Source: Paraescarpia echinospica (lineage: Eukaryota > Annelida > Polychaeta > Sabellida > Siboglinidae). From it: a stretch of DNA of 64,000 nucleotides. The notes beneath the pieces were generated by a model. It saw only the letters and a program-made list of their open reading frames with translations. It had not been told where the DNA came from and did no database searches. Made by a program: the position numbers and the translations under genes. This document shows, piece after piece, positions 53,877-64,000 of the stretch. The stretch lies in assembly GCA_020002185.1 (NCBI GenBank), contig CM034533.1, positions 43,094,880 to 43,158,879 on the forward strand, in the 5' to 3' direction. The first letter of the stretch is position 1, and the number at the start of each line of letters is the position of its first letter.

Positions 53877-54550
53877 TTAATATTCCTCCCACTCGCGCTC
53901 TAAAGACTTGGCGCGAGGACGACGACGATTACCCGACCATTTCGTCGCCTGTTGCTTCTGCTGCATGTACTCTCGATGCCGGGGGTTACCGACGAGCTCC
54001 ATAGGGACGTTCAGATGCCTCATACGGTCCCCGAACGCTTCCCATCCAACCGGCGGTAGCGCCTTCTTCCCTTGTCGCATGAGGTCGTTCACGAGATTGA
54101 CCATGTCACTTCCCACGATAGGTTTACTGTCGTACACGAACTCGCCGCGGTCGTTCCATCGACTAAACGGGTCGGATTTCATTTTCTCGATCAGTAGATG
54201 GACTTTCCCTCTCAGAGTTTTCGGCATGCTTTCCACGATCTCGCGCTCTATACCGCTCAGTGCGGCCGGCGCCGGCTGGCCTGACTCCTCGGTCACACCT
54301 TTCACCACGGACACGCGTAACGGTTGCTCCGCCGAGACACCTCCATCGTATTGTAGCGGCTCAGCAGTTGATTGTACGACGCCACCTTCTCTCGCTCGGA
54401 TAAATCCGCGCGGTCTAGAACGTTCTTCACGTCGTTGTCCAAACTACTCATCACACGCGATGTGGTCATGCTAGGTGGCCTGTCGATCAATGGGAGGAGA
54501 CTCTCCACCAACCGAGGGTCTACCAACGTCATCTTCTTCGCGTGTTGCAT
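53877..54550 (-). pseudogene. Conserved Polinton protein with C-terminal GW block
   Basis: ATG 54550 (TGATG overlap with the upstream gene): MTLVDPRLVESL, LDNDVKNVLDRADLSEREKV, SYNQLLSRYNTM, then a frameshift near 54305. The second half has ESMPKTLRGKVHLL, DRGEFVYDSKPIVGSDMVN, ALPPVGWEAFGDRMRHLNVP and MELVGNPRH, ending basic (RRRPRAKSLEREWEEY). I recognise it as a protein that recurs in metazoan Polintons, with unknown role. The C-terminal block matches the cassette C gene at 13582-13925. Confidence 0.7.
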
Positions 54551-54875
54551 CACTCGATAACCTGTCTGAGCAGCGGGAGAAGGACGGTGCTCGCTAACGG
54601 GGCTACCACAGCGCTGTCAGAAAACCGACCGCTTCTGTTTGACGGAGACCTTTTTCGACGTCAACTTTCGCAGATTTTTCTTGTATTTTGACAGTGCTTT
54701 TTTGTGTTTCGCTGAAAATGTCACGTTCCATTTCAATATGTTATTCGCGCAATCGCACAGACTACAGATGAAGTCGGGATGTTCGTTGGCAATTATAGCT
54801 TTTCTCAGCTTTTTTATTCTTACAGCCATTCAGCATCTGCAAACCGAAGATATGCTTCTTCACGCGCCTTGTCAT
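54550..54875 (-). pseudogene. Small basic Polinton protein
   Basis: ATG 54875 (TRRVKKHIFGLQML) shifts frame near 54820 to LRKAIIANEHPDFICSLCDCANNILKWNV, followed by a Lys-rich stretch (KHKKALSKYKKNLRKL, KKVSVKQKRSV). After another shift it ends with hydrophobic LLPLLRQVIE and TGA overlapping the next ATG. Such LRKAI...C.CA.N.L.GN proteins recur in Polintons; the function is unknown, and nucleic-acid binding is plausible from its charge. Confidence 0.6.
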
Positions 54876-54918
54876 CCTGACACCTCCCGACCAGTGACGT
54901 ACATGGAGAGGCATCCCT

Positions 54919-54927
54919 CTTTTTATA
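54919..54927 (-). promoter_or_regulatory. TATA box overlapping the ATPase stop codon
   Basis: Minus strand GAGTATAAAAAGAGG; the TAA stop of the ATPase (54923-54925) is part of the box. ATG 54875 follows ~45 bases later. Confidence 0.55.
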
Positions 54928-56034
54928 CTCTCGGCACGTAGACGTACTGAAAGCGATCGTCGGGAAAAATGGCCGTACGCAAGCGCATATTTTCCGCTGT
55001 TTCCAGTTTCAGATCCACCAGGAGATAACCGTAGGCTGCTGACGTGGCGTCTTTGAAAGCTTCCATCATGTATTTGATTCTATCCAGATACATCTGTTTT
55101 GCCAGGTGAAATACTTGTCCCGCGTCCCGGGGACTCTTGAGTAGCACCACGTATTGCGCATTTAGGCTGATTGTGCGGTTTTCTTTCCCTTTTGGAAAGA
55201 GATTCTGCAGAAGCTGAACGACGGACGTGTTGCAGTGATGACTTTTTTAGTGAACAAGGTCGCGACCCTACTATCGGTTTCCTCCATAAAGTCATCGGGT
55301 ACTAGAAGCGTCCTCGTTTCCGCGTCTAAAATCTTCCGATCCGGTAAACCGTCTACGAATTCTATATCGGTTGTCATAGAAGAGTAGGCGGATTGCCACT
55401 AGCCGTAACACCTCAGAATTTTCTCCGGAGGCGGATCGATCATAGAAGAAGCGAACTTTAGTAGACGAGTAATAAAAGTAGTCTTACCGCAACCCGTAGG
55501 TCCAGCCATTATACACGTAAAAGGATGCTTCAACGACGTGTCCATATCGACGACTGGCGCGCAGGAAAAGAGCGATGACTTTTTATTCGTTTTTCTATAT
55601 TCATAACGCACCTCCATCAACAATTTGCCGAGCATACTCTGACCTTCTTTTCCCCCGAAGTTGCTACCCCAAAAGGCTTCTTTTGACGGTACCCACTCCA
55701 CCAATTCGGCGTCCCCTGTGGCCAATAGGGCGTCTTTCAAATTTTTCGACGCTCCGAACTTACTCATCAACAGGCTCTTCATACACTCGACCCTAACGGC
55801 GTCCCATTCGGCTCCAGTTTCCTTTTTCCTGATTCCGTAACGTCGTCGCTTCGCTATATACGCCGACCACGACTGTTTGATGTACTCCGCGTGTTTTTCG
55901 TCTTCATTAAACATTGCTTTTCTAAACTGATATGCGTGCTCGACGGATCTGAAGCCCCGACCGTACACCGCGACTCGACACGGATAAAAATTCGACAGGA
56001 ACGACGACGAACCTGCGAAACGTATAAGCTCCAT
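54923..56034 (-). pseudogene. ATP: NADAR domain fused to packaging ATPase
   Basis: ATG 56034 starts a 211-codon frame. Residues 1-155 form a full NADAR domain: IRFAGSSSFLSNFYPC, FRSVEHAYQFRKAM, W..VR..CMKSLLMSKF, LLATGDAELVEW, EAFWGSNFGG, LGKLLMEVR. In the same frame, a 20-residue linker leads to VVDMDTSLKHPFTCIMAGPTGCGKTTF (Walker A). A TAG at 55399-55401 interrupts; then VEFVDGLP-like, TLLVPDDFMEE (Walker B), a frameshift near 55190, LNAQYVVLLKSPRD and YGYLLVDLK, ending YVPRV. The ATPase family packages DNA into the capsid. The ATPase's own start, MDTSL, is retained inside, so NADAR seems added in front. Confidence 0.88.
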
Positions 56035-56040
56035 TTCCGC

Positions 56041-56172
56041 TTAACGTTCTCTACACCACAGATCTAGAGACGCTACTGACTACGTTATTATAGCGCTGTC
56101 TACTCATTCTTGCACTAGTGGCGCTACTGTGTACTTTATTTTAGCGCATAATCACTAGAGGTCAGCGCTACT
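56041..56172. repeat. Short tandem GCGCTACTG...TATTTTAGCGC repeats upstream of ATPase
   Basis: Three imperfect ~45-base units containing GCGCTACTG and TTAT.TTAGCGC. A TATAAT on the minus strand near 56088-56095 could serve the NADAR-ATPase gene. Confidence 0.45.
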
Positions 56173-56250
56173 GTTTGATTAATAGGTTTTTGCACTTACA
56201 TGAACCCGTGGTGACTATAAAAAATGGTTCAAAAAACCTATTAATCAAAC
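56173..56250. repeat. Inverted repeat at right Polinton margin
   Basis: GTTTGATTAATAGGTTTTT (56173-56191) and its exact complement (56231-56250) flank ~38 bases. It could be a terminator-like hairpin or a remnant MITE; it is not a long Polinton TIR. Confidence 0.7.
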
Positions 56251-58400
56251 TGTTTTTAAAATTAGGATGTCAGAAAGCAATTAAGATAAGAGATTTTTTA
56301 TAAGTAGATTTTTATGACAGGTCATCGATCATTTCTTTTTTATAAGTAGGAATCCGTTTGGAATGACTGATCCAAAACCCTTTGATGTCCGTTGATGTTT
56401 TATTCGTACACGGTAGTCTATTGCGCGTATATACTACTCAACTGCCTTGTTATCGCCCATAAACAACATGGACGCATAATCTCTAGTCGAGTCATATTGT
56501 TCGTTATTTTTTTTTAATACGCTGATGCTTACAACACTAAATATGTTACATATGCTTATTTATTCACATCATGTGCTGTTATGTTATTAGTCAATCATTT
56601 TTACTAAAAAATATGCATTAATATTGTAACAAAAATAAACACTATGTGTAACGCCTGTGTCTGTGAGGCTGTGTCAATGCCGATGCGTTCATGTGATATG
56701 TGTACGACTTACATCGCATTGTTGGTGCTTAATTTGCAGTGCCTAATAATAGTGTTCACCACGTATAGCAAGCAAACAGGGTAGAACAAATGGATACCCG
56801 AACAAATAAAAACATTGAGTATTGCAATAATATTTACGTTAAAGTATGTATTTATTTGTGTATTGCGTATAATTGGAAGGGCAAATTGTAAAAATAGTGT
56901 GTAAACCTACTATTAGACCTGGGCTCAATTCACTTTTGTCAATTCCAATTCAATTGCAATTCATGTGTATTAACCAAGGATCAATTTCAATTCAATTAAT
57001 TTTATTCAAATAAAATTCAAGCATATTGTTGATAAATTCATTTCCAGTTCAATTAAGAATTGAACCCAGGTCTGCCGACTAAATATTGATAGTTGTGTGC
57101 GCAATATCATATTTAATATGTAACTTGTTAAAATCATGTTGTGCTGTAGGTACCAGGGCATGGTACTTACACATCAAAGATGGGACATATGTTGTATTTA
57201 ATGATGTAACTATTAGAAATAAATAAGAATGAAAATTCTTATCCAATAAAAACATGCATGGTATGTTCACATTACATGATTGTACATATTTTTACAAGAC
57301 ACATTGTATATGTCCCGCATCCATTGTACGGTCCTTCAACAAGCTGCAATGCTGGGTGTATAAAAAAATGTGGTTGTATTTGCAAGGCAAACAGTTCCCT
57401 TTAACACATTCCAATACAATAAGTATTGTTTAATTTGCATTATACTGATTCACGGAAACTGTTTAAGAGTAGCTGCCTAACCTGAAGGAGAAGAGAAACA
57501 ATCTTGGATCATCGTCAATGTCACGATCATAGTCAATGCAATATATGTGTGTTTTTCATGATGTAATTTTTTTGCAATTGAGAAATAAAACAGTTGAATT
57601 GCATTATGATGTTACCCTTACTAAATAAATCTATTTAACATATGTGCAAATAATTCCATGCAACAAAGGTGCATGTTCATATCAGTATGTATGCATTTGT
57701 TATCATATTAGTATGTAGGCATTTGTTATGCAAGAAATACATTTTGACTATCACAGGAGCGATATTGAGTAAAGAATAAAAAAATACTTATACAATCTCT
57801 TCAGGGTTCAACTTAAATCTTCAAATATTGTATGTGATTGGTTTGTTTATGTTTTTTTATTAATCACTTAAAAAATACACCACTTCAGATAGAAAAGTGG
57901 TATGGGCAACATCAAAACTACATTACATATGCTGAAGGCATGGAATCAGTGGATGTGCACAAGCAGTGCTGTTTTGTATGCAACATTCAAACACCAGCAG
58001 GAATTGAACCTGCCACACACCACTGTACCACTATGAACCCCACCGCTGTAACGCGTGGTAACATTGCATGAATGACAACATAAAAAATAACAGTAATCTA
58101 TTTCAAATTATCTAAATTTTTTTATAAATATTAAACATTATGTGCCATTTAATTTATGAAAATCCTTACATTATTGATTCATACAACACATGTTAAACTA
58201 AAAGTGGGTGCTTGTAAATAATGTAATGAACATTTTAATTATATGTTGTTATTAATATTACCCTGCATTTACTCAGTTCCCTAATTCCAAGAATGTTATG
58301 CTGTGCAGCAAACAGTCACACCACTTTAGTGGTATCTCATGGCACTGTTTTATGGGGTACCAAAACATAACAATACGAGAATGTTATTAAATGTACATTC
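56251..58400. other. AT-rich DNA without a supported gene
   Basis: Contains the MITE-like palindrome at 56915-57073. A short open stretch 57897-58060 begins after CACTTCAG and could mimic an exon, but its second half looks like an antisense tRNA-like sequence (see rejected). No other feature. Confidence 0.4.
56915..57073. repeat. MITE-like palindromic element
   Basis: 17-base termini AGACCTGGGCTCAATTC and the inverted GAATTGAACCCAGGTCT (one mismatch) enclose CAATTC-rich DNA, which is itself partly self-complementary. No target duplication is evident. Confidence 0.65.
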
Positions 58401-58419
58401 ATTGTTTTAATAATGCATC

Positions 58420-59350
58420 AAGACTGCAATTGACAATACAAACAATTCACCACGCCACTAAGATCTGTTATACAAAGATAACTTGTATCATCATCTTTAT
58501 GCTGATGATACTCAGATCTGCATTTCGTTGGCTACCCCGGATACAAATCACTCCCTTAACCAACTTAGTGATTGCCTTCAAGATATCTTCCAATCGATGA
58601 CTGACAGTAAGTTAAAATTAAATGCAAATAAAACTGAATTGATCATTATTGGTAATCCAATGCAGCGTAGTAAACTGGATGGTTTTTCCCCTATGCTTAT
58701 TTTGAATCAGTATATCACACCACAACCTCGGTGCGGAACCTAGGAGTGGTCTTTGATAGTAACTTCAATTTCCGACAACGCATATCTCAAACATGTCGCT
58801 GCAGTTTTTGTCATATTCGTGATCTTCGCCGTATTCATCGGTATATGTCATTTTCTGTTGATAAAACTATTGCAACAGCGCTTGTTAGCGGCAGACTTGA
58901 CTATTGCAATTCCTTCCTTTATAATATCGCTAGCAAAGATATCACAAAACTTCAGCGTGTCCAAAACTGTCTAGCAAGAGTATTTGCAAGATCTCCTCGT
59001 TTTTCTCGTTCTGTACCACTTTTGAAGTCTGCATTGGCTTCCTGTACAATATCGTGTAATATTTAAGATCTGTACCATTCCATACGAGGCACTGTCCTGT
59101 AATTAACCATTTTATTTGCGTTCATTGCTTTCTCCTGTACGAAAACCTATCCAGCTTCGAACGTCTAGTTCTGACCTACTTTTTGTTCCTAGAGTCAACA
59201 CTAACATTGGAACTACGGGGTAGGACTTTTTATGTTACTGCATCAACTCTTTGGAATATGCTCCCTCTTAGTGTTAGATCAGTTGAAAATATTACAAAAT
59301 TCCATCGTCATTTAAAAACTTATTTTTACAACCTTGCTTATCCACCGTAG
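58420..59350 (+). pseudogene. L2/CR1-like LINE, 3' half of reverse transcriptase
   Basis: HLYADDTQICI (RT active site, YADD), then LKLNANKTELIIIG, a shift, VRNLGVVFDSNF, SGRLDYCNSFLYN, KLQRVQNCLARV and, after more shifts, LTVPR..N-like and a WNMLPLSVRS ending. The order matches jockey/L2-type elements and differs from the CR1 family at 6.7 and 32 kb. It is 5' truncated just before the active site and decayed. No tail repeat was recognised. Confidence 0.75.
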
Positions 59351-59499
59351 CTCCCTAGCGCCTTGACCCATCTGTTGACAACTGGAATACTACTTATGGA
59401 TTTTAAGATTGAACAATCCCTTTGTTTTGATGCACATCTGAGCTTGGTTTCCAAAGATTTAGGCCAATAGAAGTTATCTTATTAGTAATATTTAAATAA

Positions 59500-59800
59500 G
59501 GCGCGCAATAGTGTTGTGGTTAGCACATCCGCCTGACATGCTGGCGCCCCGAGTTCAATACCCGGACGGGGCAGGTACGGTATATTTGGTGTAAAAACGC
59601 TCTCAAGGCTCTCAACATTGGGGACTGTGTATCCCTCATGACTCGGAGATCACGTTAATGTCGGTCCCGTCTCAATTTGGGACGTAAAAGAACCACTGAG
59701 GACGACAAGCACCCTGGCAGTGACCACCCTCAGTGCCAGCATAGAAAGGTCGGCTTGGCAATAATGTTCTGAAAAAGGCTGACTAGTTGAATGAGACCTC
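59500..59800 (+). mobile_element. tRNA-derived SINE
   Basis: A tRNA-like head (59500-59575) has an A box TAGTGTTGTGG and a B box GTTCAATACCC at tRNA-like spacing with a pairing T stem (CCCGAG..., CCCGGACGGGG). A ~200-base body follows (GGGACTGTGTATCCC, CACTGAGGACGACAAGCACC), then AT-rich DNA. The end is uncertain. Confidence 0.55.
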
Positions 59801-60279
59801 ATAACATTGTAACCACAAAATATACAGACTAGTCAGTTAATAGAATGTTGCCGAGTGCTGGAAACAACTAGAACTAGGAATACTCTGCATGTTTATGAAT
59901 TACCGGCTATGTTACGTAGACCTGTTTCTGTATCATGCTATTTTAACAGAATGGATGCAGTATCATTCTCCTCTAGACATCTGTATTTGCATAGGGTTTA
60001 TATACACACGCAGGTTCCTTATTTGACATTTCTAATTTCAATCATTAAATGTTTTGTCATCATGGCGATAATACAGAAAACCCTTATTTCACTTAGTTGA
60101 ATATTCCAAATACATATTTACACGCTTCATCGTGTATATTGCTCAAGTAAAATGGATATCATTGCGTTATCACATGTACAAAGCAAACTGAAAACTACAT
60201 ATTTCAGTTTATATTTTGTACAATGCTACTTACCTTTCATTTATATTCCGCCATGTTGACAGTCACGTGGCCGATTCAA
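59801..60279. other. No supported feature
   Basis: AT-rich; one 81-codon open frame (59855-60100) without recognised domain. Confidence 0.3.
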
Positions 60280-61524
60280 CCGGAACCTCTCCGCATGCGA
60301 CATGCCCTACGTGTCTAAAAGCCCGACCACTCGTGAACATGACGTCAACCGCAAAATGTGTACCTATATTTAGCACTCGCATGGCGCTGCGGCGCTGTGC
60401 AGCGCCACGGCAGGAAATAGGTCCTAAGTGAACATACAATTAGAGATACTTTATATGTATCACATCCATAATAAACTAACAAAACAGTAATTTAAGACAT
60501 TTTGTGTTAAGCACGCTATACATATGCACGTTATTCTGTCGTGCGGCTCATTCCCAGGTATCACTGTTCACAAACGCTCGGTCTTTTAGCCTTTCCTAGG
60601 AGGAGAGGCTAAAAGCCCGACCATTCGAGAACACTTTTGTAGTACATCCATATTAGGCCTCATATTCAGATATAGTGAAAACTGCTACAAAATGATACTA
60701 ACGTATTTTTTATTATCCAACAAGAGTAGATATAACATATTGTTCTCTTGTGTCACTGGTCCCGAAAACTCGTTATTTTAGCCTTTGCTAAGGGGAAATG
60801 CTAAAAGCTGGAGCATTCAGGACCATTTAATTGTTTAGTCTATGCCTTACATATACTTTATATGCTAAACAATGCTAAAATATAGGATAATGGCGTACTT
60901 TTTAATTTCCAACAAGCAAAAATATAACATTGTCGTTCCGTTGTGTCACTGCGTGGTCCCGAATAGTCGGGCTTTTAGTTTTTGCTAGGGTGATAGCCAA
61001 AAGCCCGACCATTCGGGACCACTTTTTTAGTCCTTGCATCATATATATATAGACATTGTATATACACTGAACAATGCCATAGTAGGATAATGGCGACGTT
61101 TTACTTTCCAACAAGAAAAAATATAACATCATCGTTCCTTAAGTAGTGTCACTATACATGGTCCCGAAAACTCGGGTATTTCGGCTTTGCTTTGGTGAAA
61201 TGCTAAAAGCCCGACCATTCGGGACCACTTTTTTTAGTCCATACATCATAAGCCTTGTATCGTATACTTGTATACTATATCGAACAATGCTACACTATTT
61301 AATTACGTATTATTTAAATTTCCGTCGTTCCTTTTAGATTGTCACCGGTCCGGAAAACAAATTTGTTGGCCTTTGCATACTAGGGTGAAAGACGAGCGTT
61401 CTTGACCAATGGTCGAGGTCTACTATACACATTCTGTCTATGGACACGCGTTCGACGAAATGATTACTATTTTCACAATTGATGTATTATTGTCAATTAT
61501 GGGGCAGGTTTTAGTGAATAGTCA

Positions 61525-61665
61525 CGCGAGCGTGTGCGTGCGTGTGTGTATGTGTATGCGTGTAGACTATATGTGTGTGCGCGTACGTTTGTTTGTTTGC
61601 GTGTGCATGCGAATGTGTGCGTGTGTGTTTCGTTGCGCGTGCGTGCGTGTGTGCATGCGTGCGGG
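61525..61665 (+). repeat. GTGCGTGTGT low-complexity tract
   Basis: Alternating purine-pyrimidine GTGCGTGCGTGTG with interruptions, inside the satellite region. Confidence 0.85.
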
Positions 61666-62114
61666 TCATGCGCCCAGTTGCGAAACAGTCGGCCGGGCCT
61701 TCTCGATCGGGGAGTGAAGTCCATTCTCGAAAAACTCCGTCATTTCGATGGTCACAAGTTGACAACATACACATGTATGGACAACAATTGTTCCACGCGT
61801 ACTGTAGCCTTTCTTAAGTTACTTAATGAAGCAATGAAGAAGTAATTTACCACTTGTATTAGGACCATTCGGAACCATTTCCCTAGTGCATACATAGAAT
61901 GCGTTATGATGTATTTATATACTATAAACAACAATTTAACAATATTACATTAGTATCCTACTGTATGGCCGGATAGTAATGTAGTATTGTTAAATTGTCC
62001 AACATCGGTGAAAATATATCCGTCAGTCCCGTGTGTCACTGTTCACGAAAACTCGGGCTTTTAGCCGTTCCTAAGGGGAAATGCTAAAAGCCCGACCATT
62101 CGGGACCATTTCCC

Positions 62115-62445
<331 letters not shown>

Positions 62446-62640
62446 CAATGCATAGACTATATAGATATCGTACATTCCTATTATCACAGTAGAATAATAC
62501 TAATGTAATATATCCAACGTATGCGGAAATATAACACTGTCATTTCCGTATGTCTATGGTCACGAAAACCCGGAATTTTAGCCTTTCCTATGGGAAAGGC
62601 TTGCCCGACCATTCGGACCATCTAGTGCAACAATATTCCC

Positions 62641-63222
62641 TTAGACTATGTCAAGCTATTCCGCCTGATCATCTTTTGTCATTGGTGTGGTGAATTCCTT
62701 GTCCCATGGACAAATCGGCGAGAGCATGAATAATTATGTGCTGCCATTCAAAGTATGTGAGTCAATTCAGTTCAAACAATGTGCAGGGCAAGGCCTTGTC
62801 ATACTTTGAGGAACCACCCGTCTTAGGTCGGCATTCCTGTCACATTTGTATTAACAGCCAGCTCCTGTACCAATCTCGTTGTGGTCATGCAACATTACTC
62901 ATTACCCTCACATTACAATCTCTTTTGTAGACGACAACCCTCACGCCGAATGACAATTGGCGGGTGGGCTGTGCCTCGTTAAAAACGATCAGCCAAGGGT
63001 ACACGTCAGCAGTTTAGCTCGAGCTCCCTCAGGGTTAATCATCTAAAGAATGTTACGGAACGTTTGGGTAATACGTACTGTTGTATCAGTAATACTGACA
63101 CAGTGACGTAATATGCCACAGAAAGTGGATGTTGCCTGCATGAGAAAATATTTCCCACACATACACCAAATTATACCTAAATTATTTATACATTTATATT
63201 TACAGACAAATTATTGTTTCAG
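62641..63222. other. No supported feature upstream of MULE-like exon
   Basis: Probably intron or 5' region of the MULE-like gene. No exon with good splice sites recognised. Confidence 0.3.
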
Positions 63223-63875
63223 GTTCAGCACCTTCAGCACTCCTGCTAACACCAGCATCCGTAAGAAGCATGAAGTCATGAAGCAACTTGCATTCATCAT
63301 CAACTCGCCTGAACACACCGTGGAACAGCAACATAGAATAGTCGTGAAGTTGCCCCAGTCATGTGTTCATACCGGCCATGTGCTGTCACCACAAGCCGCT
63401 GTCTCCAACCCAATGCACCCTGCTGTGAAGGAGAAGCTGTACTCGTACGTGGCTCTTGGCTTCACCTCGACACCCATTATGCGACGATTGCTGACACAGT
63501 TTGTTCAGGAGGATTTGTCACGCCAAGAACATGTCAGCGTAAACAAGGGGATAGAGCGTATTTCCAAAGTGGAGGAATGGAGGAAGAACGACGCTTCGGC
63601 CAGTTTCTTCCTTCGGCCATGTACCGAACGAAAGACGACAGCTGCCTGCAACGAAAGTGTGCAGCATGCCAAACAAGACCGAGGTTTCGCTGTCTGTGAT
63701 GATGACGATGATGATGGTGAAGCTGCTACGTCTCATCAGTTTCTTTTCGTTCACCAGAATGGTGCACATAAAAGGCTTCTCAATAAATACGGTGACATTG
63801 CACTTCTGGATGCCACCTACAAGACAACTAATTATAGCCTTCCCCTCTTCATGCTAGTAGTCCGCACCAATGTTG
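63223..63875 (+). CDS. MULE-like transposase-domain gene, internal exon
   Basis: The frame runs from a good acceptor (TTATTGTTTCAG) to a possible GTTAAT donor, with TAA 63878-63880 just beyond. Blocks: KQLAFIINSPEHTVEQQHRI, HPAVKEKLYSYVALGFTSTP, RRLLTQFVQEDL, an Asp run (CDDDDDDGEA) and NKYGDIALLDATYKTTNYSL followed by PLFMLVVRTNVG. The last is the start of a MULE (Mutator-like) DDE core: the first catalytic Asp sits in LLDATYKT. Metazoan genes of this type combine MULE and SWIM domains, some domesticated. The remaining core must lie outside the window. The frame is intact over 217 codons. Confidence 0.65.
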
Positions 63876-64000
63876 GTTAATTAAGTCATTCAGCACATAA
63901 ACAGAATGGTTTTTATTGATGATTGCACATATTCTCAGCTGCACCTCTGTAACTATTGCATTTTGTGGAAACACAAAGTCACAAATATAAGTTATGTGCA
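63876..64000. other. Intron or 3' flank of the MULE-like exon
   Basis: No coding features; the window ends here. Confidence 0.3.

Larger units (their letters stand above)
40373..56040. mobile_element. Polinton/Maverick (polintovirus/adintovirus-like) element, decayed
   Basis: One 15.7-kb block, clearly more GC-rich than its flanks, encodes all Polinton hallmarks: protein-primed POLB, retroviral-type integrase with chromodomain, adenain-like protease, FtsK/HerA-type packaging ATPase, double-jelly-roll major capsid and minor capsid proteins, plus accessory genes. The plus-strand half (40.4-48.6 kb) converges on the minus-strand half (49.0-56.04 kb). I could not find the long terminal inverted repeats or 6-bp target duplications expected, so the ends are given by gene content. 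All large genes carry lesions; this is a genomic relic. Confidence 0.93.

Noticed and set aside
39840..57100. Search for Polinton terminal inverted repeats
   Set aside because: I compared 39.84-40.4 kb with the reverse complement of 56.04-56.46 kb by eye and saw no shared arm or 6-bp duplication; ends may be lost or lie further out.
57897..58060. Exon-like stretch after CACTTCAG, with tRNA-like antisense part (GCAGGTTCAATTCC)
   Set aside because: The A- to B-box distance is too short for a tRNA and the protein reading has no family; evidence is insufficient for either.

Overview
This is a metazoan nuclear window, most likely from a marine invertebrate; the phylum cannot be fixed from sequence. 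The evidence is spliceosomal exons, CR1-, RTE- and L2-like non-LTR retrotransposons, a Tol2-like hAT element, a Mutator-like transposase exon, a THAP gene and large amounts of satellite DNA. Almost nothing here is an intact single-copy gene. The best host-gene signals are two tetraspanin-type exons on the minus strand (12779-12853 and 5356-5445), a THAP zinc-finger exon (22410-22787, minus) and a MULE-like exon at the right edge (63223-63875, plus).

The centrepiece is a decayed but nearly complete Polinton/Maverick (polintovirus/adintovirus-like) element at about 40.37-56.04 kb. Its plus-strand half carries an RPA-like single-stranded-DNA-binding protein gene (apparently with a spliceosomal intron), an unknown Cys-containing protein and a protein-primed family-B DNA polymerase. 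The minus-strand half carries, from right to left, a NADAR domain fused to the packaging ATPase, a small basic protein, a conserved protein ending in a GW..F..L..LVGN block, a small membrane protein, a retroviral-type integrase with chromodomain, two tandem acidic PWCxCG micro-genes, the minor capsid (penton-type) protein, a pX-like basic core protein, the double-jelly-roll major capsid protein and an adenain-like protease. Genes abut or overlap (TGATG, ATGA), and TATA boxes sit inside the ends of upstream genes. Nearly every gene has one or a few stops or frameshifts, and POLB has been hit by a 1.3-kb hAT insertion with a perfect 8-bp target duplication and by a 401-bp tandem duplication.

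Outside this element the window holds scattered degenerate cassettes with the same unusual domains: RPA-like plus unknown family X at 0.67-2.25 kb (+), NADAR plus RPA-like plus X at 20.4-15.4 kb (-), a C2HC finger plus GW-block protein at 14.2-13.6 kb (-) and a C2HC finger at 29.0 kb (+). The two RPA genes and the NADAR gene at these loci share a TATA/initiator-like leader and a similar N-terminal peptide. This suggests a second, so far unrecognised, family of compact virus-like elements related to or feeding on the Polintons.

Layout: 0-5 kb cassette A, a foldback satellite and X fragments; 5-12.9 kb tetraspanin exons, CR1 copy 1 and AT-rich intron-like DNA; 13-20.4 kb cassettes C and B, a complete RTE insertion and minisatellites; 20.4-32 kb satellites, the THAP gene, a large palindrome and dispersed GGGGGCGC-type repeats; 31.8-39 kb two CR1 copies tail to tail; 39-40.3 kb a GC-rich minisatellite; 40.37-56.04 kb the Polinton; 56-64 kb AT-rich DNA with an L2-like LINE, a tRNA-derived SINE, a hairpin-bearing satellite and the MULE-like exon.
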